A stretch of DNA of 64,000 nucleotides from JAMXLG01 sp963765935 (GTDB lineage Bacteria > Vulcanimicrobiota > Vulcanimicrobiia > Vulcanimicrobiales > Vulcanimicrobiaceae): the NCBI GenBank assembly GCA_963765935.1, contig CAVXXX010000001.1:744001-808000 (forward strand), given 5' to 3'. The first letter of the stretch is position 1. Each line of letters starts with the position of its first letter. The translations under genes were made by a program, and so were the position numbers. The notes under the pieces are model-generated. The model was not told the DNA's origin. It did not search any database and was given only the letters and a program-made list of their open reading frames with translations. Below are positions 43,557 to 53,093 of the stretch, in pieces.

Positions 43557-44459
43557 GAGCAGATCGTCGGTGAGCGGTACGTGGGCGTATTGTTGCGCTG
43601 TTCGTGAGACGCCGAGGAAGTCGAGAATGCGCCGCATGATCGCATTATCGTGTGCTACAGCTTTGCGGACGTTGCGTAATTGTCGCGGATCGTCTCCCGC
43701 AAGATAAAACTCGTGCGCCGGCATTAGCGTCCAATATTTTTTGAACGGGTCGAGAATCTGCTCGCGCCATGCGGCCGACGTTCCCTCTTGATCCTCGCCG
43801 AAACGCTCCTTAAACTTGCGCAAGAACTCGCCCGCGACAATGCGCAGCGTCTTTGCATGACGTCCATCGTCTTCCGCAGCGCGCGGCGCCATCGCCCCGA
43901 GCACGGAGTCGATTTTATACGTCTGTTCTTCCGCGTACGAACGAATCGCTACCGATGCTTCGTAGGATGCCATGAAGATTGCCAAGACCGCAGGATGAAG
44001 CGTTTCGATGGCCGGCATGAGCGCGGAGAAAAGCGGGCTCTCTTCGCTTCGCGGTTCGATGTCGGGGTATTCCTGATCCGCGAGATATTCGAGCTTCACC
44101 ATCGTCGCGACGTGGGAAGCCTCGTCGTTCATCAACGATGAGAGCGCGCGACGGTAAGAGACGTCGAGCTTCTCCGCATCCGCGTAAATCAACAGACGCC
44201 GTGCGATAGAAACCGCAATCTCCTCAGCGCGGGTCTGCACCGCCACGACGTTCTTGTAGAATTTCGCCAAACGCCGAGACCGGCTTGCGCTCACGCCATC
44301 GCGGATGGGAAAGAGCGGAGCGTCATTCCACGGCATCCGGTCGACGTGCCAGTGATTCGCGATCATTTGATCCGCGAGATTGTTTGCTACGGACCGAAAG
44401 TCGGAGCCCTTGTCGTCGGTGCCCAGGATGTCGGAAATGGAATGCGTCTGCGTCATCAC
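43542..44459 (-). CDS. Ferritin-like diiron protein (AurF-like)
   Basis: 305-residue all-helical protein with a ferritin-like diiron pattern: Glu in QTRAEEIAVSIARR, ExxH in MNDEASHVATM, Glu in ASYEASVAIRSYAEEQ, and His in AAEDDGRHAKTL. The pattern resembles AurF-type N-oxygenases, but similarity is by motif only. GTG 44459 or ATG 44456 starts it, near GGGGGAG. The final residues LSS and the TGA stop come from repeat copy 2. PilZ gene lies 90 bp upstream on the same strand. Confidence 0.6.
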   Translation of the reverse strand: MMTQTHSISDILGTDDKGSDFRSVANNLADQMIANHWHVDRMPWNDAPLFPIRDGVSASRSRRLAKFYKNVVAVQTRAEEIAVSIARRLLIYADAEKLDVSYRRALSSLMNDEASHVATMVKLEYLADQEYPDIEPRSEESPLFSALMPAIETLHPAVLAIFMASYEASVAIRSYAEEQTYKIDSVLGAMAPRAAEDDGRHAKTLRIVAGEFLRKFKERFGEDQEGTSAAWREQILDPFKKYWTLMPAHEFYLAGDDPRQLRNVRKAVAHDNAIMRRILDFLGVSRTAQQYAHVPLTDDLLPLSS

Positions 44460-44549
44460 TCCCCCAGCAAGATCTGCTTTGACGATACGGTGTGGTTTGC
44501 TTGCTACCTATAAGGTCCCTACATATGGCAGGGTTGCAGCCCGGAATGC

Positions 44550-45065
44550 CTAGCGATTCGCCTCCGCGCGCAAGCGAATCTGATGGAGTTGCCACAAATG
44601 GACGAAGCGGGTCAATTCCTCTTGCGTTTCCCGCGCAATGTCAACAAACTTCATGCCGTGCGCAAGTTGGCGCGTGGCCGGTATATAGAACGTGGAGAGA
44701 ACCATTGCGCGTACGTGCATTGGTTCGAACGGCGGCGGTTGCGCCTTGACGGTTTCGGGTCGTAAGCCAAAAGGCGTCTGTTCGAAAACTTCTTTTTCTA
44801 CCGTGAGTCCTGCGAGAAACTCGTCCGGCAATCGGAATTCGAGCTCGAGGAGCGACTCTTTGAGCAGATCCTCGTCGGTCGATAGACGAAGGCCACCCGC
44901 GGAGAGATCATTCGCGCGTGCGTGCCGGCGGCCGGTGCGACCTCGCAGCGTGTAGAGCACGTCGAATTCGACCGGCATGCGAAACGCGCTGCGTTTCTGC
45001 GCTGGATTGGGCTGCGCTCTTTTCGGAGGCTTCGCTTCGCCCTTTTTCCGCCAAAACGAAAACAC
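44550..45065 (-). CDS. PilZ-domain c-di-GMP-binding protein
   Basis: 171-residue cytoplasmic protein. The c-di-GMP pocket is RSAFRMPVEFDVLY (RxxxR-like) with the second motif ANDLSAGGLRLSTDED (D/N-xSxxG). A basic N-terminus and a C-terminal helix (ELTRFVHLWQLHQIRLRAEA) flank it. It may receive signals from c-di-GMP enzymes such as the EAL protein at 57672-59543. Divergent from glcD by 62 bp. Confidence 0.82.
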   Translation of the reverse strand: MFSFWRKKGEAKPPKRAQPNPAQKRSAFRMPVEFDVLYTLRGRTGRRHARANDLSAGGLRLSTDEDLLKESLLELEFRLPDEFLAGLTVEKEVFEQTPFGLRPETVKAQPPPFEPMHVRAMVLSTFYIPATRQLAHGMKFVDIARETQEELTRFVHLWQLHQIRLRAEANR

Positions 45066-45127
45066 GAGACTTCCGAGCGTTAAGGCGTGCAGGCCCCGCT
45101 TCCTGCCGCCCCAAACGCTGGCTGAGA

Positions 45128-46513
45128 ATGAACGACCGGTTGATCGGCGCGCTCGGCGCCGACGCAGTCAAAACCGCGCCCGAGGACCTCACGGTGTACT
45201 CGTTCGACGCGTACACGGACGGCCGTACGCCGCGCGCCGTTGTATTGCCGACGTCGACGGCCGAAGTTGCGGCGGTGGTAAAGATCGCGCGCGAATTCAA
45301 CGAACCGATCGTGCCGCGCGGCGCGGGGACTGGTCTTTGCGGCGGAGCAGTGCCTGTAGAAGGCGGCATCGTAATCTCCTTTGCACGAATGAACCGCATC
45401 CTCGAACTCGATACGCGGCGACGCCGCGCGCGCGTGCAGTCCGGCGTCATCAATCTCAACCTTTCCGCAGCGGCCGCTCCTCATGGATTGTTCTACGCGC
45501 CCGATCCTTCATCGCAGAAGATCTCGACCATCGGCGGCAACATCGCAACGAATGCCGGCGGCCCGCATTGTTTATCGTATGGAACGACGGTCAATCACGT
45601 ACTAGGACTCGAGATCGTCGATGAACGCGGCAACGTCTTTACGACGTCGATCGACCGGCCCGGTTATGACATGACGGCCGCGCTTGTCGGCAGCGAAGGT
45701 ACCCTCGGCATCGTCACTTCGGCATCGGTTCGATTGATGCGCGAACCGGAAGCCGTGCGCGTGTGGTTGGCAACATTCGAAGATGTGGAAAGTGCCTCGG
45801 ATGCCGTCAGCGCGATCATTGCGGCGGGCATTGTTCCGACCGCGCTCGAGATGATGGACAAAGTCATGGCGGCGGCGGTCGAGGCCGCGTTTCACGCCGG
45901 CTATCCAACCGACGCCGGCGCGGTGTTACTCATCGAACACGCCGGCTTCGAAGATGACATGGCGCAGCATGAACGTGAAATCGAGCGCATCGCTCGCCAA
46001 CATGGCGCAATGACGTGGCGAAGCGCAAGAACGCAAGCCGAACGCGACGCGCTTTGGGCGGGGCGAAAAGGTGCGGCGGGCGCGATGGGACGCATATCTC
46101 CGAATTATTACCTTCAAGACGTGTGCGTTCGGCGCAGTACGCTACCCAAAGCGTTGCATGCGGTGGAAGAAATCGCACGTGAGTACCGCCTGACCGTTGC
46201 CAATGTTTTTCACGCAGGTGACGGGAATCTTCACCCGATGCTCTGTTATGACAAACGCGACCGCAAGCAAGTACAAGCCGTGATCGAATCCGGAAACGCC
46301 ATTCTCGAAACGGCAATTTCGCTCGGCGGGACCGTTTCCGGCGAACACGGAATCGGATATGAGAAGCGTGACGCCATGACGCATATCTATTCGACCGAAG
46401 ATCTGGCAACGATGGCACGCGTGCGCGATGTGTTCGACCCGATGCGGCGGTTGAATCCCGAGAAGATCTTTCCCAGCGGCGTACGTTGTCCGGAGGTCCG
46501 GGCCGCATCGTGA
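45128..46513 (+). CDS. glcD: FAD-linked glycolate/lactate oxidase subunit (GlcD-like)
   Basis: 461-residue FAD enzyme of the PCMH/vanillyl-alcohol oxidase family, oxidising a 2-hydroxy acid such as glycolate or D-lactate. FAD site PIVPRGAGTGLCGGAVPVEG and STIGGNIATNAGGPH, substrate region TLGIVTSASVRLM, C-terminal VFHAGDGNLHPMLCYD and SGEHGIGYEK. ATG 45128 is internal to a longer open frame lying opposite the PilZ gene. It is followed by GlcE with a GTGA overlap; no GlcF iron-sulfur subunit is seen. Confidence 0.88.
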   Translation: MNDRLIGALGADAVKTAPEDLTVYSFDAYTDGRTPRAVVLPTSTAEVAAVVKIAREFNEPIVPRGAGTGLCGGAVPVEGGIVISFARMNRILELDTRRRRARVQSGVINLNLSAAAAPHGLFYAPDPSSQKISTIGGNIATNAGGPHCLSYGTTVNHVLGLEIVDERGNVFTTSIDRPGYDMTAALVGSEGTLGIVTSASVRLMREPEAVRVWLATFEDVESASDAVSAIIAAGIVPTALEMMDKVMAAAVEAAFHAGYPTDAGAVLLIEHAGFEDDMAQHEREIERIARQHGAMTWRSARTQAERDALWAGRKGAAGAMGRISPNYYLQDVCVRRSTLPKALHAVEEIAREYRLTVANVFHAGDGNLHPMLCYDKRDRKQVQAVIESGNAILETAISLGGTVSGEHGIGYEKRDAMTHIYSTEDLATMARVRDVFDPMRRLNPEKIFPSGVRCPEVRAAS

Positions 46514-47703
46514 CCGCCGAACACATTTCCGAATTGCTTGCCGCGAGCAATCGCGCCGGAAAAGCCGTTGTCGTCACGGGCGGCGGCACGCTGAGCGGTA
46601 TGGGGCGTCCCCCTGCGCGCAGCGACGTTTCTCTCTCGACGCTCGAACTCGATGAAATTGTCGAAGACGCGCCGGCCGATTTAACCATCGCCGTGCAAAG
46701 CGGCGTGCGCGTTCGCACGCTCGCGCAGCGGCTTGCGCGTCATGGCACGCACGTTCCCTTTGATACTCCGAGGCCGGCCGACGCAACAGTCGGCGGAACG
46801 CTTGCGGCCGGATGGCTCGGTCCGCGCCGGCACCTCTACGGGCGGCCGCGCGATTACGTCATCGGATCGGTCGCCGTCCTTGCGGACGGCACGATTGCAC
46901 GCGCAGGTGGAATGGTCGTGAAAAATGTCGCCGGATACGATATGAGCCGCCTCTATGTGGGCTCGTTCGGGACGCTAGCGGTGATCGTTCAAGTCAACCT
47001 CAAAACGTCCGCAGCACCCGATGTCACGCGTGTATTTCACATGCGCCTTCCCGACGGTACGCGTCCGCGCGCGCTCGAGCTGCTGGCCGGATTGCGAGTC
47101 GTGCCCGCCGCTGCATTTTGGATCGAGGGATTCAAGACGGCCATCGACGGCGATGACGGCGCCGAAGGCCGGCTGTTCGTGCTGCTCGAGGGCAGTGAAG
47201 CCGTCGTCGATCGCGGGACGCGAGATTTACGAGCGGCGATGGGGCGCGCCGGCGTTCCGGAAACACGTGTCGTCGATGCGGGCGCGCGCGAATCGTTCGA
47301 ACGGGTCATCGATGCGTATATCGCGTGCATCGGCGAACGCTCGATCACGTATCGTATTCCCGCCTTTACCGATGACGCGATGTCCCGCGTGCATGCCATG
47401 CGCGCGATCGCGGTACGATTCGAGTTGCGCACCGACGCGCTCATCGATGTCATGAACGGCGACGTTATCTTTCGCGTAAGCGATCTCGACGCGCATGCGT
47501 TGGCAGCGAAGATCGAAATGTTCGACGATGCGTTGCACGACGAAGAACCACAAGCGCTCGTTATTGCAGGAAATCATCCGAGCCGCGCGCTACTCGCGGT
47601 GTGGGGTGCCGACACTGCCGGCATCGAACACATGCGCGCCCTCAAAGAAAAATTCGATCCAAACCGCATCCTCAATCCGGGGCGGTTCTTGGCCGGTATC
47701 TGA
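46510..47703 (+). CDS. glcE: FAD-binding glycolate oxidase subunit (GlcE-like)
   Basis: 397-residue shorter FAD-binding partner of GlcD: VVVTGGGTLSGMG and VGGTLAAGWLGPRRHLYGRP bind FAD, VVKNVAGYDMSRLYVGSFGT is typical of GlcE, and the C-terminus FDPNRILNPGRF is the family ending. Start GTG 46510 uses GGAGG about 12 bp upstream. In E. coli GlcDEF work as one membrane-linked oxidase; GlcF must lie elsewhere or be replaced. Confidence 0.87.
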   Translation: MTAEHISELLAASNRAGKAVVVTGGGTLSGMGRPPARSDVSLSTLELDEIVEDAPADLTIAVQSGVRVRTLAQRLARHGTHVPFDTPRPADATVGGTLAAGWLGPRRHLYGRPRDYVIGSVAVLADGTIARAGGMVVKNVAGYDMSRLYVGSFGTLAVIVQVNLKTSAAPDVTRVFHMRLPDGTRPRALELLAGLRVVPAAAFWIEGFKTAIDGDDGAEGRLFVLLEGSEAVVDRGTRDLRAAMGRAGVPETRVVDAGARESFERVIDAYIACIGERSITYRIPAFTDDAMSRVHAMRAIAVRFELRTDALIDVMNGDVIFRVSDLDAHALAAKIEMFDDALHDEEPQALVIAGNHPSRALLAVWGADTAGIEHMRALKEKFDPNRILNPGRFLAGI

Positions 47704-47709
47704 CACTTC

Positions 47710-48777
47710 GTGTTCGCCGATATCGCCTTCGCGTTGCGCAGCGTTCTGCGCAGTCCGCAACGCCTGCGCGCGCTTGTTTCCGAAGATCCGCTCGCACCGT
47801 TCGATCTCGTGCGCTTTTTATTGCGTATCGTGCCGGTTTCGGCGCGAGCACTGAGCACCATCCGCGCGCGAGCTCAACGGATACCCGACGATCGCTTGCG
47901 TAATGAGGCGGTAGCAAGCATCGACGGCAAAGCATTTCATGTGGCGGGAGCGTCGATTCTCGCCACGTTTCTTCCGCGCGTGCAAGCGCGCCAATTCGTC
48001 GACATCGTCACGCCGCTCGAGACGATCTACGACTATCTGGATAACCTTTGCGACCGCCATCCGGAAGTCAACCCGCAAGCCTATCCGGTGCTTCATTTGG
48101 CGATCGCGGACGCGCTCGATCCGCACGCCGCACCGCGCGACTACTACGCCAATGGTCCCACCGGCGACGATGGTGGATACCTAAAGTCGCTCGTGATGCA
48201 AACACAACAAGCCCTCAAAAACGCGCCGTATGCCGATACGTTGCAACCGCACTTCTTCGATGCTGCTGCGTTCTACGCAGAGTTGCAGACGTTCAAACAT
48301 CTTCCGCGCGGTCAACGCGAACTCGCATGCGTCGCTTGGTACGAGCGTAATCGCATTCGCTTCGGCTCGCTCGACTGGCACGAATTCGCATGCGCGGCGG
48401 GATCGAACATGCACGTGTTTGCCGCGCTTTACACGGCATTTACCGGACGCTCCGATGCGATCGCGCCAACCTATGATGCGTACTTTCCATTTGTAAGTGC
48501 GATCCATATTTTGCTCGACTCGTTTATCGATCAGGATGAGGACGAGGAGCACGACGATCTAAACTTCGCCCGCGTGTATGGAAATTCGAAAGTTATGTGC
48601 GAGCGTTTGACTTTCATGACCTCGACGGCGCGCGAACGTCTCTCACAATTGCCCGATGCCGGCCGTCACCGGTTTGTGCTCGATATTATGACGCTGTTTT
48701 ATCTGAGCCATCCAAAGGTGGCCGCCGCCGGACTCGAACGCGAGGCCCAGCGCCTGCTTCGCGCGAACGTCATCTGA
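47710..48777 (+). CDS. DUF2600 tetraprenyl-beta-curcumene synthase-like terpene synthase
   Basis: 355-residue protein of the DUF2600 (YtpB-like) large terpene synthase family. Asp-rich clusters fit the family: TPLETIYDYLDNLCDRHPEV and IHILLDSFIDQDEDEEHDDL, with ALYTAFTGRSDAI between. YtpB makes C35 tetraprenyl-beta-curcumene from heptaprenyl diphosphate; the product here is unknown. GTG 47710 is 6 bp after glcE, so it is part of that operon. No squalene-hopene cyclase-like partner is visible. Confidence 0.8.
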   Translation: MFADIAFALRSVLRSPQRLRALVSEDPLAPFDLVRFLLRIVPVSARALSTIRARAQRIPDDRLRNEAVASIDGKAFHVAGASILATFLPRVQARQFVDIVTPLETIYDYLDNLCDRHPEVNPQAYPVLHLAIADALDPHAAPRDYYANGPTGDDGGYLKSLVMQTQQALKNAPYADTLQPHFFDAAAFYAELQTFKHLPRGQRELACVAWYERNRIRFGSLDWHEFACAAGSNMHVFAALYTAFTGRSDAIAPTYDAYFPFVSAIHILLDSFIDQDEDEEHDDLNFARVYGNSKVMCERLTFMTSTARERLSQLPDAGRHRFVLDIMTLFYLSHPKVAAAGLEREAQRLLRANVI

Positions 48778-48806
48778 CCGGAACGAGAAAAAGGAGGGCC
48801 GCTCCG

Positions 48807-50636
48807 CTGAACCGCCTTATTACCGCAATTCTCGGCGCATCGCTGCTTGTGACGGCGCCCGCGCCATCGCGTGCTGCGCTTACTACCAACGAACAGTACG
48901 TCCTCGACGCGATGACCTCGTCGCGCGCGCTCGAAGACGCCCGCCGCCTCAACCAAGAATCGCACTATGCGAGCACTCCCGGCGATTATCACATCGCGCG
49001 CTGGATGCAGGACGTGCTGAGCGGTGCTGGTTTCAACGCGACGCTCGAGACGTTTACGCATGACGTGCCGTTTGCGCGTCAGCTCGAGCTCCAAAGTTAT
49101 CGCGGGAAGAACGCGTGGGAGAAGTTTGGCCTCGACGAGACGCCGATTCCATCGGATCCCGATGGAACGCGTTCCGACGCGGGGCCGCCGTTTAACGCGT
49201 GGAGCGGCAGCGGTGCCGTCATTGCAAATATTGTCGATGCAGGTCACGGCATGCCGGACGATTATGCTGCACTCGCATCGAAGCATATCGATCCGCGAAC
49301 GCGCATCGTGTTGGTTCGCTATGGACGCGAGTTCCGCGGACTACTCGCGAAACGCGCCCAGGATCACGGCGCACGCGGCGTGCTCTTCTTCTCCGATCCA
49401 CACGACCGCGACGGATCGCTTCGCGGACCGGCGTATCCTGACGGGCCGTACCGTCCGCTAGGTGCGGTGCAGCGTGGCAGTCTTGGACAAGGACAGATCG
49501 CGATACCTACACTGCCGATTACGGCCACGAATGCGCAGCGCATTTTGAATGACATGCGCAACGGCATCACGCAAACGCCGTTTCGGCTTGCCGTTTCGAT
49601 GCTCGTCAAGCACAACGTGCAGCTATGGAATACCGTAGGCGTGTTGCCGGGAAAAGATCCGACGCATGAGATTATCCTCGGCGCGCATCGCGACGCGTGG
49701 GTGTACGGCGTTACCGACAATGGTTCGGGCATTTCGATTCTGCTGGACGTCGCGCGTGCGCTCGGTGCGATGTATAAGTCCGGGTGGCGCCCGCAGTATT
49801 CGATCGCGATCGTCGGATTCGACGGCGAGGAGGTCGGTGAAATCGGCTCGGAGGCCTATGTACGCGAGCACCGACGTGCGATCGAAAGTGGCTGCCTCGC
49901 GTACATCAACGAAGACGAAGCGACGACCGGTCAAACGTTTGGGGCAATGTCGGCGGCAGCGCTCGAGAATCTGGTCGTACCGATTACGCGTAGCATTCCG
50001 GATCCGTCATCGACTGAGAAGGTGCCGCTCTATTATCGCTGGCAGCATCAGAGCGCCGGCGTCACCGTTCGCGGGCCGGGAGGCGGTTCCGACTTCGAAG
50101 CGTTTCTCTACGACACAGGCGTGCCGGTGATGGAGTACGGTTTCGGCGGCGTCTTCGGCGTCTATCACTCCGGATTCGACGATCTCAAGTACGCGATCAC
50201 GCAAGCCGATCCGGATTTCATCAATCACCGCGCCGTAGCGCAACTCGTGGCGTTGACGACGATGCGTCTTGCAAGCGGAAGCGTGGGCTATAGCTTTATG
50301 CCGTACGTCGCCCATATGCGAAGCGAGCTAGCGGCACTCCCGGGCGGCCAGGATCGCAGTACCGATTTGACACCGGTGCGTTCCGCAATCGGCCGCTTTG
50401 CCGAAAGCGCCGCCGCGATCGATCGCCGTGGCGGCGACGGCAATCAAGAAATTTCCATTCTCCACCGGCTCAACAAGCTGTTCTATGGGCGAAACGGTTA
50501 TGCTGCAGTTGCGTTCCCCGACTTGAACGCAGCTCTCGCGACGGGCAACGGCGGTGCGATTTCCGCTGCGGCCGGGCGTACGGCGCACGCGCTCGATGAA
50601 ATCGCGAGCGCACTAGCGAACGCGACTCGACGATGA
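48807..50636 (+). CDS. Exported M28 metallopeptidase with PA domain (CTG start)
   Basis: 609-residue M28B peptidase of the glutamate carboxypeptidase II type: signal peptide (LNRLITAILGASLLVTA), an inserted PA domain (VLVRYGREFRGLLAKRAQDH, GARGVLFFSDPHD), and the dizinc catalytic domain with GAHRDAWVYGVTDNGSG, FDGEEVGEIGSEAYV, INEDEAT and FGVYHSGFDD, giving all expected ligands. AAGGAGG is placed 9 bp before CTG 48807; no ATG, GTG or TTG gives an intact signal peptide. The start is therefore inferred to be CTG. It ends overlapping pepP (ATGA). Confidence 0.8.
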   Translation: MNRLITAILGASLLVTAPAPSRAALTTNEQYVLDAMTSSRALEDARRLNQESHYASTPGDYHIARWMQDVLSGAGFNATLETFTHDVPFARQLELQSYRGKNAWEKFGLDETPIPSDPDGTRSDAGPPFNAWSGSGAVIANIVDAGHGMPDDYAALASKHIDPRTRIVLVRYGREFRGLLAKRAQDHGARGVLFFSDPHDRDGSLRGPAYPDGPYRPLGAVQRGSLGQGQIAIPTLPITATNAQRILNDMRNGITQTPFRLAVSMLVKHNVQLWNTVGVLPGKDPTHEIILGAHRDAWVYGVTDNGSGISILLDVARALGAMYKSGWRPQYSIAIVGFDGEEVGEIGSEAYVREHRRAIESGCLAYINEDEATTGQTFGAMSAAALENLVVPITRSIPDPSSTEKVPLYYRWQHQSAGVTVRGPGGGSDFEAFLYDTGVPVMEYGFGGVFGVYHSGFDDLKYAITQADPDFINHRAVAQLVALTTMRLASGSVGYSFMPYVAHMRSELAALPGGQDRSTDLTPVRSAIGRFAESAAAIDRRGGDGNQEISILHRLNKLFYGRNGYAAVAFPDLNAALATGNGGAISAAAGRTAHALDEIASALANATRR

Positions 50637-51973
50637 CGATTTATCAGGCACGCCGCGAAGAGGCGCTTGCCGCCTTTCACGGGGGCGTCGCCGTGATTCC
50701 CTCCGCGACAATCGTTCTGCGAAATCACGACACGGAGTACGAATTCCGGCAGAACTCCGATTTCTATTACCTCACCGGCTTTGATGAGCCCGACGCGGTT
50801 CTCGTGCTCGCACCCGAGCATAAGGAGCATCGAACGGTTTTGTTCCTACGCGAACGCGACCGTACGATGGAAATTTGGAATGGGCGGCGCCTCGGCGTCG
50901 AAACAGCAGCGCAAACTCTCGGCGTCGACGTTGCCTATCCGATCAGCGCGCTCTCCGAACATCTGCCGAAGTATTTGTGCGACGTTGAGACGTTGTACTA
51001 CGCGCTTGGGAACGAGCGCACCGACGCTTGCATGCGCGTTGCGCTCTCCGAAGCTCGCGCCATGACGCGTCGCTCGGGATTTGCACCCGATACGATTGCC
51101 GATCCATCGCCCGCACTTCATGCGTTACGACAAATCAAAAGCGCGCATGAGATCGCGCTGCTGCGCCGCAGCGCGGAGATTACGGCACGCGGGCATTGCG
51201 CCGCGATGCGCGCAACGCGTCCAGGCCTCTACGAGTACGAAATTGAAGCGGTCCTCGAATACGAATTCCATCGTGCGGGCGCGCAACGCGAAGCATACGA
51301 GTCGATCGTCGCAAGCGGCGACAATGCGACGATTCTGCATTATCGCGAGAACCGCCATCGACTGAACGACGGCGCGCTTCTGCTCGTCGATGCCGCTTGC
51401 GAATATGAGTATTATGCGACGGACGTAACCCGGACGTGGCCGGTGAACGGCCGCTTTACTCCTGAGCAGCGCGCAATTTACCAAATCGTACTCGCAGCGC
51501 AGTTGGCGGCGATTGACGAAGTGCGGCCCGGTAAACCCCAGCGCGCGTTTCATCACGCCGCCGTGCGTGTCATCACCGAGGGTCTAATCGATCTCGGCCT
51601 CTTGCGCGGCACGGTCGACGAAAATCTCGAACGCGAAACGTACCGGGACTATTACATGCACGGAACGGGCCACTGGCTCGGGATCGACGTGCACGATGTA
51701 GGACGCTATCGCGACCTTTCCGATACTCCCCTCACACTCGAACCCGGGATGGTGACGACGATCGAGCCCGGGATTTACGTGCAGCGCGATGCAGATTGCG
51801 ACGAACGTTTTCGCGGCATCGGCGTGCGGATCGAAGATGATTTATTGGTCACGGAGTCGGAAAACGAGAATCTGACGTCAGCGATTCCGAAAGCCATCGA
51901 CGAGCTGGAGGCAATTATCGGATCATGCGAGTTGGAATTCTCGGGGCAACGGGGTTCATCGGCCGCCATCTAA
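50633..51973 (+). CDS. pepP: Xaa-Pro aminopeptidase (aminopeptidase P)
   Basis: 446-residue M24B metallopeptidase. N-terminal domain RREEALAAFHGGVAVIPSAT and FYYLTGFDEPDAVL, pita-bread catalytic domain with HYRENRHRLNDGALLLVDAA, metal Asp pair in VDAACEYEYYATDVTRTW, His in YMHGTGHWLGIDVHDVG, and Glu in TTIEPGIYVQ and FRGIGVRIEDDLLV. Cleaves Xaa-Pro bonds. ATGA overlap with the M28 gene; the 3' end overlaps the epimerase gene by 49 bp. Confidence 0.92.
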   Translation: MTIYQARREEALAAFHGGVAVIPSATIVLRNHDTEYEFRQNSDFYYLTGFDEPDAVLVLAPEHKEHRTVLFLRERDRTMEIWNGRRLGVETAAQTLGVDVAYPISALSEHLPKYLCDVETLYYALGNERTDACMRVALSEARAMTRRSGFAPDTIADPSPALHALRQIKSAHEIALLRRSAEITARGHCAAMRATRPGLYEYEIEAVLEYEFHRAGAQREAYESIVASGDNATILHYRENRHRLNDGALLLVDAACEYEYYATDVTRTWPVNGRFTPEQRAIYQIVLAAQLAAIDEVRPGKPQRAFHHAAVRVITEGLIDLGLLRGTVDENLERETYRDYYMHGTGHWLGIDVHDVGRYRDLSDTPLTLEPGMVTTIEPGIYVQRDADCDERFRGIGVRIEDDLLVTESENENLTSAIPKAIDELEAIIGSCELEFSGQRGSSAAI

Positions 51974-52764
51974 CAAACGCGCTTCGCGAGCGCGGCGACG
52001 AAGTTGCCGGCACCTCGCTCCGCGATCCGGAACGTGCGGCACGCGAACTTGCATCGTGTGATGCCGTCGTCAATCTTGCCGGCGAAACGTTAGCGCAACG
52101 GTGGAACGCTTCGGTAAAACACGAGATTCTCTACAGCCGCTCGGCACTGCCGCAACGCTTCCTTGAAGCGCTCGCAACGTTTCCGGCGCACGCACCGGCA
52201 TACGTCTGCGCTTCCGCAATCGGATTTTACGGAGCGAGCGAAACGGCAACATTCACCGAAGCGAGCCCGCCGGGGAACGGCTTTCTTGCACGCGTCTGCA
52301 TTGCATGGGAACGTGAAGCGCTGCGAGCGGAGACGATTGGTATGCGTGTTTCAATCGTTCGCACGGGAATCGTCCTCGGCGACGGCGGCGCCCTTGGAGC
52401 GATGCTCGCGCCATTCAAACTCGGTGCAGGCGGCATCGTGGGCGACGGCCGCCAATGGATTTCGTGGGTGCACATTGATGACGTCGTCGGTGTCTATCTC
52501 AAGGCGCTCGACGGTACAACCGGCGTGATGAATGCAACGGCCCCGAATCCCGTCTCGAACGCAGACTTCACACGTGCGCTCGGACGCGCAGTTCATCGCC
52601 CGACCGTTTTGCCGACACCCACGTTCGCGTTGCGCCTCATGCTCGGAGAAGGCGCCGATATGCTCTTGACCGGCCAACGCGTGCTTCCCGAACGCACGCA
52701 AGCCGAGGGGTACGTGTTTAAGTTCACGGAAATCGACGAAGCACTCGCGAATGCGGTTGCATGA
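51925..52764 (+). CDS. TIGR01777/YfcH-family SDR epimerase-like protein
   Basis: 279-residue extended short-chain dehydrogenase: Rossmann MRVGILGATGFIGRHLTNAL, VVNLAGETLAQRWNASVKHE (TIGR01777 hallmark NLAGE..RW), SAIGFYGASE in the active-site Tyr position, and VRTGIVLGDGGALGAMLAPF. Often linked to cell-division or nucleotide-sugar roles but biochemically unassigned. The start lies 49 bp inside pepP; no later start gives the GxxGxxG motif. Confidence 0.87.
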   Translation: MRVGILGATGFIGRHLTNALRERGDEVAGTSLRDPERAARELASCDAVVNLAGETLAQRWNASVKHEILYSRSALPQRFLEALATFPAHAPAYVCASAIGFYGASETATFTEASPPGNGFLARVCIAWEREALRAETIGMRVSIVRTGIVLGDGGALGAMLAPFKLGAGGIVGDGRQWISWVHIDDVVGVYLKALDGTTGVMNATAPNPVSNADFTRALGRAVHRPTVLPTPTFALRLMLGEGADMLLTGQRVLPERTQAEGYVFKFTEIDEALANAVA

Positions 52765-53093
52765 TCGCCTTCGATGATTTTCTTAAGGTCGATGTTCGCG
52801 CCGGCACTATTGTCGACGCGCAGCCGCTCGAGGGTGCACGCAGACCCGCTTTCAAACTGCGAATCGACTTCGGACCGGAGATCGGGGAAAAAATGTCGTC
52901 CGCGCAAATCACCGTGCGTCATCGTGCCGAAGAGCTCGCCGGATCGCAAGTATGCGCCGTCGTCAATTTTCCGCCGAAGCGAATCGCCGGCTTCACGAGC
53001 GAAGTGCTCGTACTCGGCATGAACGACGACGAAGGCAACGTCGTGCTGATCCGGCCGCAGTTCAGCGTCCCGAACGGATCACGCCTGTATTAA
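52761..53093 (+). CDS. csaA: CsaA-type tRNA-binding domain protein
   Basis: 110-residue single OB-fold EMAP/tRNA-binding domain: DFLKVDVRAGTIVDAQPLEG, MSSAQITVRHRAEELAGSQV and VVNFPPKRIAGFTSEVLVLG are diagnostic of CsaA. CsaA is described as a Sec-associated chaperone-like protein that binds tRNA-like structures. ATGA overlap with the epimerase; last gene of the run and tail-to-tail with the TrxB fusion gene (4-bp overlap). Confidence 0.88.
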   Translation: MIAFDDFLKVDVRAGTIVDAQPLEGARRPAFKLRIDFGPEIGEKMSSAQITVRHRAEELAGSQVCAVVNFPPKRIAGFTSEVLVLGMNDDEGNVVLIRPQFSVPNGSRLY

